Source of the DNA: Chloranthus sessilifolius
Lineage: Eukaryota > Streptophyta > Magnoliopsida > Chloranthales > Chloranthaceae
DNA: 64,000 nucleotides
Assembly: GCA_021018995.1 (NCBI GenBank)
Contig: CM037587.1
Span: 89,711,251-89,775,250, forward strand
Direction of reading: 5' to 3'
The position numbers and the translations under genes were made by a program. The notes under the pieces are model-generated. The model was not told the DNA's origin and did no database searches. It saw only the letters and a list, made by a program, of their open reading frames with translations. Positions 46,390 through 55,280 of this stretch are shown here, piece by piece (within the stretch, counting starts at the first letter, position 1; each line of letters begins with the position of its first letter).

Positions 46390-48160
46390 ACTATGCCTAA
46401 ACATGCATCCATTAGGGGCAGATGAGCTGATTGACCCACTCCAGCCAGATGTGGACATTGTTATAGAGCCTGAGCGCGCCTTAGTGCTGGTCTTTATCTC
46501 TCTTCAATACCTTTTAGGCAAGACTATTCTTGCCAATGCCAGTGGAGGTCGCTTTGCATTGTCCCTCCTCTGTTTGATAGAGAATTGGGGGGACGTGCAT
46601 TGCTTTGATTAGGGCAGTGCTGGTTACGTGGTGCTGATGGAAAGCTTGGACAAAGCATCGGTTGGGGAAGTTACCTCGGTCCTCAGATTTTAACATGTGA
46701 TAGAGGTACCCTTCTTGATCCTGCCCCTCTTAGCTCATTACCTCTGACTTTTATCACTTGATTTGACATGTCCTTTGTTTATCCATCCTTTTCATATTTG
46801 GGGGTACCTCCATTTCCTACCTAGCTATCCTATGCTCTTTTTGGACGAGTACATTTATCCTCTTATGAGTTGTTGGCTCCTAGACTGTCATAGAGAGGCG
46901 AGGATGAAGCACCTAGAATTGGGTCTGAGGGCGCAGTTTGACCTGATGATCCCTGAGCAGGTTCGGCTCTCCTTTTTCTCTGTTAGTTGGACTTTCTAAG
47001 CTATGATCACATTAATTTACTGACGGTCCTTTTTCATTTTATGCAGATTGTTTTTGATCCGTTCATCGGCTCCCCATTTCATGACCGCGCCGCTGTTGGG
47101 CAGTCTCGATTATTTGTAGACCATCAGGTCATCTTTTTCTAAGGTGCCTGGGTCCGAGCCTACTATCTAGGGGAGAGGGTTGTTCATCAGTATCAAGACC
47201 TCTTTGCAGTGTTGTTGGATCTCCCTGAGGATGTCATGGCTCTAGAGGGTCCAGTTGAGGAGCTTACCGGGAGACTGCTCCATCACGGGATTCCAACTGA
47301 TGGCCTGTTTTAGCATGGGGGGTATTACCAGTGGTATGAGTCCCTCCCCTATCGAACTCTCCTTCCACGTTTCATTCCTAGTGCTAGTTTTTTGGCATTT
47401 TGAGGGCCATGGGGCTAGATATTTTTCTTACTCTTCCTTTGCCTGTCAATTCCTCCTTTCGATTTACTAAGATAGTGCGTTATTTGATCAATTTTTTTGA
47501 TACTCTTCCTTTTTCTTTTATCTCAGTTTGTCGAGGTAGCGGGACCTGACGTTGGTGCAGGGGTGGGCCCCTCAGAGGAGACAAATGCAGGACCTTCGAA
47601 TGCTTCTGGTGTCGGGACATCTACTGCAGGGACCTAGAGTACCTTCCGGCTAATGATGATGGATTTCTTTCTGGCTTAGGTGCTGATGTGGCTGAGTGCG
47701 CCTGTCTTTCTACCTAGGCAGCTAGAGCACCTCCCCCTGATCTTATCCCTGGGTGAGTTCTTTTCTGTTGGTAATATGCCCTCTTGGTCTTTCCATGATG
47801 CTGACCTTTATATTCTCTCTTCCTTTATAGATTTATGAGTCAGCAATCCAGCAAGCAGACTAGTATCATCACATTGCAGACCTTGGGGAGGCTGAAGTGG
47901 TGAGTAAGATGTTGTGTTGTCCTTTCTGTATTTTAGTTGGCTTCTGTTATCACACATTGATCCTTCTTATAATGCTTTCAGCATGCCCGGGAGAAGGAGT
48001 GATGTTCACTGCTCAGCTGACTGTCCTAAGCTCGCGTGGGGGAGATCCGAACGTTTCAACGGACCAAACACTAGTGGAAGAGGGACTCACAAGGACCTGG
48101 AGAATGATTGGAAACTGTCTATGCTACTTTTTTCTTTCTTATGAACATTTGAGCTTTTAA
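46390..48160 (+). pseudogene. PMD gene 1, antisense in the A copy
   Basis: Plant mobile domain gene on the plus strand, opposite to the element. Exon 46403-about 46700 has LVFISLQYLLGKTILANAS and NWGDVHCFD.GSAGYVVLME (PMD: long first helix, then W/G-rich). Exon about 46800-46960 has YIYPLMSCWLLDCHREARM. An 86-bp GT-AG intron (46961-47046) follows, then IVFDPFIGSPFHDRA and GAWVRAYYLGERVVHQYQDL, the last PMD block. This intron has the same length and position as 8669-8754 in element C's PMD gene. The 3' part (47530-48160) is less clear. Stops occur in several exons. Confidence 0.68.
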
Positions 48161-48600
48161 ACATTTTTGAATGATTTTGTAATAACAATGCAACTGATTG
48201 GCGTATTATGGATATTCCTTTGAATGGATGCCTTTTAGTTTCCTCTTTAGATTGTTATTTGGATCTGACATATTTGCCTGCAAAAATGAGAAAAAGTAGG
48301 TTAGATGGGTGTGAAAGTGTGTTTATGATATGTACCCTTCTGCATGATGGCCATGAGTTTGGCAAAAAATGGGGGAATAACCCCTGATTTATGTACTAGC
48401 TGAAATGTACAAGGTCCATGCACTTCTCCTTTACCTGGTATGAGCATGGTTCCAGTAAATGAAAAGTGTAAAACATGTTAAATGGTGAAACTAGATGCCC
48501 CTGCTTGTGACCTGAGGAATTACAAAACAGGTTAATTTTGTGCAGGTAAAATGGTCTCAGGAGATGGGACTCTTCTTCATCTTTTTTGTTCCTCTCCACT
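48161..48600. other. Spacer between PMD gene 1 and the palindrome array
   Basis: AT-rich; no gene, repeat or signal that I can support. Confidence 0.5.
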
Positions 48601-48608
48601 TTTTAGTC

Positions 48609-48772
48609 TAGCATATGTATTACATACTCTAGGCATTTCTGGGCTTTTTGTAGCTTAGCGTATGTAATACATACGCTAGGCAAACTTTCAAGATTTTCAG
48701 CCTATCGTATGTAATACATACGCTAGGCAATTTTGGGCAAAATTTGGCTTAGCGTATGTAATACATACGCTA
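48609..48772. repeat. Palindrome array upstream of PMD gene 2
   Basis: Four 23-bp palindromes start at 48609, 48656, 48703 and 48750, exactly 47 bp apart, with TAGCGTATG/CATACGCTA arms identical to the A2 type. The last ends 160 bp before the PMD2 ATG (48932). Confidence 0.93.
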
Positions 48773-48931
48773 GGTACACCTGGGTCGGCAGTGGGTCCTT
48801 TAATGCCCAAGAATGCACTTATTTCATATTATCTTGGGTTGGGTTTCGAATTTTGCTCCCATATTTTCCTTTTTCTTTTTTCGAGGGTGGGTCCATTGCC
48901 CTATATTGATGTGTGATTCTTTTTAACATCT

Positions 48932-49522
48932 TTGTATGACCATGGACCTGCTTTTCGACACCCCTATTCCTTCCTTCGGTGGTCTGGGTCCTTTATACTT
49001 CCCTCTTTGGGTGGGGGTCCTAGTTTTTTAAAGAAATGGCTCGAAGGTTTTAATGAGGGTGAGCTTGCGGGTTTGGATCAACTCGGGCTGGCTCGTCTCC
49101 CATATTTCCTAGATATTCTCCTGCTTTGGGATCTCATTCATGCAGCGGCCTCGCTTTGGGAAGTGGATACCCATGTGTTCCATTTTGGGAACCGTGAGTT
49201 AACTCCTACTCTTGAGGAGCTCTCCAACCTATCGGGTTTGAAACTACATAGAGCCCTTGCCAGGGTATTGCTAAAACCAGGTTATGAAAAAGCCGTCCAT
49301 ATGACTTTGGGCTTGAAGAAAGCCGATTATGAGAAAATACTAGTCGGTGGGCCCACCAGGTGTTTGATGAAATTCCTGAGAAAGCTTTTTGTTGATGAAA
49401 GCTTGCGAAAATTGCCAGTTAGAAACATTCAGAACATAAAAGTTTTCGCTCTCTGCCTTCTCTCAAAGATCCTTTTTTATACTGGGGGGAGAGCTTCTCC
49501 CTTGCACTTTGTGACATGTTGA
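48932..49522 (+). CDS. PMD gene 2: intact N-terminal frame
   Basis: A 196-residue uninterrupted frame with plant mobile domain features: LPYFLDILLLWDLIHAAASL (residues 56-75), WEVDTHVFHFGNRELTPTLE (76-95) and ELSNLSGLKL. The last two are the usual W.P.TH.F and E.TPTLEE blocks that open the domain. Its product is unknown; PMD proteins of this type act in the nucleus in silencing and genome maintenance, by analogy to MAIN. It runs antisense to the A copy. Similarity continues past the stop to about 50436, so the real gene was longer. Confidence 0.75.
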   Translation: MYDHGPAFRHPYSFLRWSGSFILPSLGGGPSFLKKWLEGFNEGELAGLDQLGLARLPYFLDILLLWDLIHAAASLWEVDTHVFHFGNRELTPTLEELSNLSGLKLHRALARVLLKPGYEKAVHMTLGLKKADYEKILVGGPTRCLMKFLRKLFVDESLRKLPVRNIQNIKVFALCLLSKILFYTGGRASPLHFVTC

Positions 49523-50440
49523 CAGAACTTGAAGGAGGCCGTTCTATGATGCATCTAGTTTAGGCGGAGCTTTACCATTGTCTCGATGCTTTTGCCTTGG
49601 GAAAGGTTGAGTGCCTCCAAGGATGCCCTGCTCTGCTCCAAGTTTGGCTTGGGGAGCATATAGGGCTTGTGCCTCGCTTTTATGTGGTTCGTGGGGAGGC
49701 GGTTCGCTACTTTTTGGGTCGATGCCATAAGTTGGCATAGGGGAATATGTGCGAGATGAAGCTTTGGCTGTCTAAGGTTGAGCTGGTATGGAGGCTTCCG
49801 TGGCTTGACAGGACCTTCTCGATAGTTCGATCTAAAGACTACGAGGGTATCACCCTTCTCGGATTGACTGGCAGTACCTATTAATTTCCCTCTTGGGTGT
49901 TGTGCCAATTTGGTTATACTCAGTAGGTGTCTTGTTTGGAGAGACCTCCCCTGTGCGAACTGATCTTTTCTTGGGGGTCTTCGGGTGACTTGGATAGGAT
50001 AGCCACTCTCTGGAAAACACATCAGTTGACGCACATGTGCGGCTTGGAGCAAGGGGTTCTCTTTTGACTTCTCCAAGGTATGAGGCTTGGCTGCTATTTG
50101 AGAGGCCTTCTGCCTGTCGCTTGGAGCAGGTGGAGAGCAGTGGTGTAGAGGGGCCTTGGCCGAGGAAGGAGTCGATACTTCAGACTTGGATTGAGGTACT
50201 AATAGACGAGAAATGAGTCCTACACGAGTGTTTAGAGAAACACAAGGTCAGAGAAGATGTCGCAAAAGCAAGAGCTGGTTTTGCAAAGTGTGAGGTCCTT
50301 TATCTGGAAGGACCCCTGAGTGATGCTCTTGGTGCTACTGATGCTTTTCAAAAGCGGTATAAGAGCCTTCATGGACGCTGGATGACAGATCGGGATGTTC
50401 GAGAGGTTGCCTTAGCTCCGAGATTCATGCTTTGAAGCGC
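49523..50440 (+). pseudogene. PMD gene 2: broken C-terminal half
   Basis: It continues the PMD fold across stops: YHCLDAFALGKVECLQGCPA, LLQVWLGEHIGLVPRF, KLWLSKVELVWRLPWLDRT, then FGYTQ.VSCLERPPLCEL. It corresponds to the second half of the domain, including the RQFG..Q block. A charged tail (LKRELRL) ends near 50440. The minus-strand frames here are shadows. Confidence 0.68.
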
Positions 50441-50635
50441 GAGTTGCGTCTTTGACCTAGACCTACACTTACCTTTTACATAGATCAAATCACCATAGGG
50501 AGGGGCATAAGAAACCCCTGTTAGCTATATATTTTTGGTATATATATTTTCTTAATATTTTTGTTGTTTTTTTCAATTTTTTTAAGAAAAGGGAAGCAAG
50601 GCATCACACCATTTATCTTTTTGAGATGTGGTGTA
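50441..50635. other. T-rich spacer
   Basis: Pyrimidine-rich sequence after PMD gene 2; nothing else visible. Confidence 0.4.
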
Positions 50636-50639
50636 AGCA

Positions 50640-51190
50640 CAGTATAGACATGTAAATGGAAAAAAGGAAAATCTATTATCTTTCATAAATTTTATCTTTC
50701 TTTTCTTTTGTAAATGAGAGAAACTGGGTATTACGCTGATCATCCTTTTGTGATGTGGTGCACACAGTACGGGGATGAAAATGGGATAGGGAAATTTATT
50801 ATCTTTTATAAGTGTGGTCCTCTCCTTTCCCCGTGAAGGAAAACACCGATCATCTAATCGATCATCTTAGGGTGAGGGTGTGCACAGTGTCGGCCTGATA
50901 ATGGGAAAGGGAAATTTATTATCTTTTGCAAAGTGTGGTCCTCTCCTTTCTCCATGAAGGGAGACACCGGTCATCAAAACTAATCATCTCGGGGTGGGGT
51001 GTGCACAGTGCTGGCCTGAAAATGGGAAAGGAAAATTTATTATCTTTTGCAAAGTGTGGTCCTCTCCTTTCTCCGTGAAGGGAGACACCGTTCATCAAAA
51101 TCGATCATCTAGGGGTGGGGTGTGCATAGTGTCGGTCTGAAAATGGGAAAGGAAAATTTATTATCTTTTGCAAAGTGTGGTCCTCTCCAT
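50640..51190. repeat. 121-bp tandem repeat
   Basis: About five units. TGGTCCTCTCCTTT and neighbours recur at 50815, 50936, 51057 and 51178, a period of exactly 121 bp; an older unit starts near 50690. Each unit contains CATC...TGTGCACAGT and AAATTTATTATCTTTT. Tandem repeats between pol and the 3' LTR are known in Ogre/Tat elements. Confidence 0.92.
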
Positions 51191-51194
51191 TCCT

Positions 51195-51490
51195 TTCTTT
51201 GATGCGTCAACTACTAGACGAAGTCACAGGTCTCATTTTGAGCATAGCCAAACCTGTTCATGCGGTCAGACTCGAGTGAGGTTCAACAACTTTTATCAAG
51301 GTCAGAATGTCTATCCCTTCGGGTCAAATTAATCCCTTATCCTTACCTCGGGTCATACATTTGACGGTGAGGTCCGAAGATACGCCTGACCAAGATGTAA
51401 TTTGAGCTAACAAGAGCTGCCCAAATGAATATCAGAGCTTGGAATCATAACCAATGGAGTAACCGACCCCTTCTCTTTCCTTTGAACATT
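51195..51490. other. Spacer between two repeat arrays
   Basis: No gene or signal seen. Confidence 0.5.
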
Positions 51491-51497
51491 TTTTACT

Positions 51498-51690
51498 CAC
51501 AGTGCCGAAGTAAGGTTTTCGCCATGCCTATTGTTGCCCTCTTTTTTACACGTAGCGCCCTTTTGAGTTTCCACTAAGTCCGTGGGTATACATTTTTATC
51601 CCAGGCACCTTTTTAGGTTTTCACCTGGTCTGCACAAGCTCGCTGTTACTTACCCATGGTGCCGTTTCAGGTTTTCATCACGTCCCGTTT
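51498..51690 (+). repeat. About 53-bp repeats, AGGTTTTCRCC type
   Basis: Four related lines start near 51500, 51551, 51604 and 51657. Each has GYGCC, then a spacer with TTT, AGGTTTTCACC or a variant, and GTC. They are more diverged than the 121-bp array. Confidence 0.7.
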
Positions 51691-52298
51691 ACTTTGAGCT
51701 TGTATATTTTTATTTTCTTTTCTCTCTTTTTTTGCTTTCAAGAACACAACATGGACATCGATTCCGTCATAGTCGGCTGGATGAAGTTCGTTTGTCGTCT
51801 CACAGCTTGGCTCGTGTTGACTCAATGGATACTGTGACTGCTCTTAGACCATAAAGAGAACTTTTTCTCAGGATGTATCTTGGCCATGGGTTTGAAAGGG
51901 ATAGGTTAGGAATTTTGAAGGTATTCTGGGGTAAAAAGGTTTCCTTGATTGGGTTCCAGTTGTTGTAATACACTTCTTCCTTGGGGATTTTTGACTGTAC
52001 ATACCCCACTTTTTCTTTCTATTTTTTTTATTCTTCTAGCTTTTTTCAAATATTCTCTTTTTGGGATTTTACTTTTCCAATTTTTTTAGATTTGATGGTA
52101 ACTTTTTTTCTCCTTTTTTGTTTGGCATATACACTTTTCCCATCATCTTTTCTAGGGAGGGGTTGAAAGAAAGGCCAATGACATAAAGGGTGTAGCAAGG
52201 GTATAAGTGTTCAAGACCTTTTTTTTGGCTACTTGGCTTTAAAATAATGGCCTCTTTTATAGGGTCCTTAAGTAGTCACGTACCCATCTTATCAATAC
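51691..52298. other. A-copy sequence up to the A3 insertion
   Basis: T-rich stretches and no credible frame. It ends with ATCAATAC at the start of the A3 LTR; AATAC (52294-52298) is the expected half of the A3 target duplication, the other half lying outside the window. Confidence 0.5.
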
Positions 52299-52721
52299 TG
52301 TGGACACCCAAAGTCGGCCCAAGGCCTGATCAGAATACATTTCGAGAGAAGCGCATCTCTGAGTTATTGATGGCATGCATGAGACCCTTAGGAACCTTAC
52401 CAAAACCTTAGGATCCATCCCTAACCCTTAGGAATTACCCTAGATCCCTTGAAGAACCTTCCCGAACCCTTAGAAACCAATCCCTATCCTTAGAAGCCAT
52501 TTCGAGCCTAACCCTAGCTTTCCCGAGTAGTGGATGAGGTGTGGTGCACCAGGGCTACTTGCAGCCTTCTACTATGACCTAATCTTATACCATTGAAAAG
52601 TAGAAGTCATCAACTTTCCAATAGTCTAAGAATCACCCCAATCGGAGCTATGTATGCAAATATATAGTGGTCCAAACTTGAAGGGCAAAGAGGTAATTTC
52701 ATGTGGCCCCCTTAGGGATTT

Positions 52722-52941
52722 GGTGCAACTAATAGTTGCGCCAGTTATATTTGGAGCTTGGCACAACTATTAGTTGCGCCAAGCCATCATCTCCCAAGAA
52801 ATGGTCTGGCGCAACTAATAGTTGCGCCAGCATTAAGGTGGGTCCCCCCACGGGCAGCCAAATTCCAGGCCACTGTGCAACACTATTTTACTGTGCATAT
52901 GCTTGGCGCAACTAATAGTTGCTCCAGGCATATGAACAGTA
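52722..52941. repeat. Palindromes in the A3 LTR
   Basis: 21-bp copies start at 52722, 52760, 52808 and 52905 with GGCGCAACTA arms. The last is the centre of a 53-bp palindrome (52889-52941; arms TACTGTGCATATGC and GCATATGAACAGTA). Confidence 0.92.
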
Positions 52942-53167
52942 ACCGCTGGTTTTACCCTAAAAATCATGATTGAGGTTTGACATGTTGACCACCTGGGTCT
53001 TTGGGGTGTGTTTTGACAATACTGTTGCACCATTTAAAAGCTTATTTGCAACCCCTAAGTGCCTTAAACCCTTTACCCTATAATTGACCATTAGAGCTTC
53101 GTTTCACAAATCTCCAAGCTCTCAAAACCCAATTAGCAGCTAAACACTCTCCTAATCCACCCTTTTC

Positions 53168-53177
53168 CTATAAATAG
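53168..53177 (+). promoter_or_regulatory. A3 LTR TATA box
   Basis: CTATAAATAG followed by a C-rich stretch. The same box lies at the equivalent place in A1 (5634-5643), the solo LTR (18233-18244) and A2 (44938-44946). Transcription would start about 30 bp downstream. Confidence 0.8.
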
Positions 53178-53903
53178 AGCCCCCCTCCCCTTAGTTTAAG
53201 GATTGAGAATTTTGGCCTAAGAGAGAAAGAGCTTAAGTGACAAGATCTTTCTCACTTTGGTGCATATTTCCCATATAAAAATCAGAATTGAAAACCTTCT
53301 TCCCACCCTTGCCTTTAATCAAAAGCCTCTAGGTTAGATGTGTGTTCTACCCTAGCACCCTCCTTCTATCTCTTAGCTATCACCCTTAAGAGTTAGAACC
53401 CATTCTCAAGTCATTCAAGCCTCCAAGAGCTCATCAAAAAGCAAGCCACGCAAGGCTCCCCTACGGTGCTACAAGGGCCCGAGAGCTCTGGCTCTCGCCT
53501 TTCTTCTCCTATCTCTTTTAGTCTTCCTCCATCCTTGTATTTGTGCTGTTACGCCGCCGACTTTTTGATAGAGACGGAGGGGCACAAATAGGATTTTAAG
53601 GCCCTTTGGGCAAGAGGAAGGCTCCTTTATTTCTTTCATGATATTTGTGTTTTGGCCATAAGTAGAGACCGCATTAAGCAGGGTTGATTAGGTGCCTAAC
53701 ACCTTTCCAATCGATAACCGAAGCCCCTACCCAAGAACCTATGGTGTGGACCGGAATCAGAGTCATATTTTTAGCACTTCTGTGCTCATAAAAATGAACT
53801 AGGTTTCCCGGGACACCAAAAGCTCCGGGTGGCGACTCTATATTTTTCTATTAGAGAGCTCATCGCCGCGATGGGATCGTCACAAATCCCACGGTTGCAC
53901 AGA

Positions 53904-53921
53904 TGGTGACTCTGCTGGGGA
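53904..53921 (+). other. A3 primer-binding site
   Basis: TGGTGACTCTGCTGGGGA, two bases after the LTR end. It fits the 3' end of plant Arg(ACG) tRNA from memory, with one or two mismatches. Confidence 0.85.
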
Positions 53922-55280
53922 TAGCTTTTAGAGCTTCTCCTTGAAATTTGGCCATTTCTTTTTATTTTACTAACCATTTTTTCCATTTTTTTTACTATTT
54001 TTTTTATTTTCTCACCCCTATTTTTCCGTCATTTACATGCCTTAGCCAATCGGCTAGCTTACTTGCGCATAGTCTTTAATTTCCTTTACATTTCTGTCAT
54101 TTTTGGTGCCTTAGCCGATTGGCAGTCCTACTTGTGCATTATAATTTAATTTCTTTACGTTTCTATCATTTAAAGTGCCTTAGCTGATTGGTGTGCCTAC
54201 TTGTACGAACATATTCCGACAGTGGACTCCAGCCCGTAGTGGCAGCATGGGGTCATCACCCCCGACTTTTAGACTAAAGAAAACTTTCATAAAAAAAGAA
54301 TGTTTTGAGAAAAAAAAAGTTAAAATTGAATCAAGAATAGGGAGCTTAATTAACTTATTTTTACGGGATAGATTTTCAAAGGGTTGGGTTTAGGCACACA
54401 TACAACCACCCGGGAATTAGTATGGCGGCAGCCCCTAGTGGTGGTGATCCAGAAAAGTTCCAGCCCACCTAGTATCTGAGAAGGCGCTTGCACCATAGGT
54501 ATATCGGGTGGGTTCTCATTCCCAAAGCTTAAAACCCTCGGGGAGCGCGCTAGCGAGTTATATCAGACTCAAACCTTTAGCTGTGGTAAGGAGAGAATCG
54601 ACCATATAAAAACACAGTTAGTTCTCGTAAGCCCAGCTTCCACAAAAAACTAAAAAAATAGTCCCATTTTCAGGCTGTTGTTCCTTGCTGTCAAGAGTTA
54701 TGGAGCTCCATTTTCGCTTGGCACAAGTATTAGTTGCGCCAGTACAAAAATCACGGAATTATAACTGGCGCAACTAATAGTTGCGCCAACTTTAAATCTG
54801 CCCAATTTTACCTTGGTGCAACTAATAGTTGTGCCAGTGTAAAAAAGAAGCTTGTCTGACTTGGCGCATGTATTAGTTGCGCCAATCTTGCTTGGACAGC
54901 AGCAGCTCGAAATCTGAGGCTTTCTCACCTCCCGAGTGCCCCGATTAGTGTGCTCAGCGCCTTCGTTCAGGCCCCGTCATCTCCAACAACCAATACGCCC
55001 TCGCCGATCAAAAGAAGGTGACTTCTTCTTTACTCATTCCGGGGGATCGGGTTATTTGCCTCAATTTTTGTGCCTTTAATAGATCAAAGGTCTTCCTTTG
55101 ATTCTTCTGAAGCGTGTCGAAATCGTCGCCATGAGTCTCGAGTTAAGGTACGAAAGCCACCCGAGAAAGGAATTCCAAGGCCTTGGAACCTTTGTTTTCA
55201 ATAAAAAATTCTTTCCAAAAAAAAAAATTAATTAAAAGTCAAAAACCTAAAAATAGAATCTTTGTGTTGCTAGCACAACA
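53922..55280 (+). other. A3 leader
   Basis: It holds the 69-bp repeat (GCCTTAGCYRATYGG at 54039, 54108 and 54177) and a palindrome array (54720-54883). Near 54990-55050 a conserved line (CAATACGCCCTCGCCGATCAAAAGAAGG) precedes gag, also found at about 3830 in A1 and 43060 in A2. Confidence 0.75.
54720..54883. repeat. Palindrome array in A3 leader
   Basis: Four 21-bp palindromes start at 54720, 54767, 54815 and 54863, spaced 47, 48 and 48 bp, with GGCGCAACTA/TAGTTGCGCC arms, the A1 type. Confidence 0.93.

Larger units (their letters stand above)
52299..53901 (+). repeat. A3 5' LTR
   Basis: A 1603-bp LTR from TGTGGACACCC to GGTTGCACA. A TATA box (CTATAAATAG) is at 53168-53177. Four palindromes lie 230-450 bp upstream of it. 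Confidence 0.93.

Noticed and set aside
49555-50076. 173-residue minus-strand frame
   Set aside because: It is antisense to PMD gene 2, which has family motifs on the plus strand.
52280-52298. Polypurine tract before the A3 LTR
   Set aside because: The sequence is ATC- and T-rich, so the LTR has a true outer flank there.
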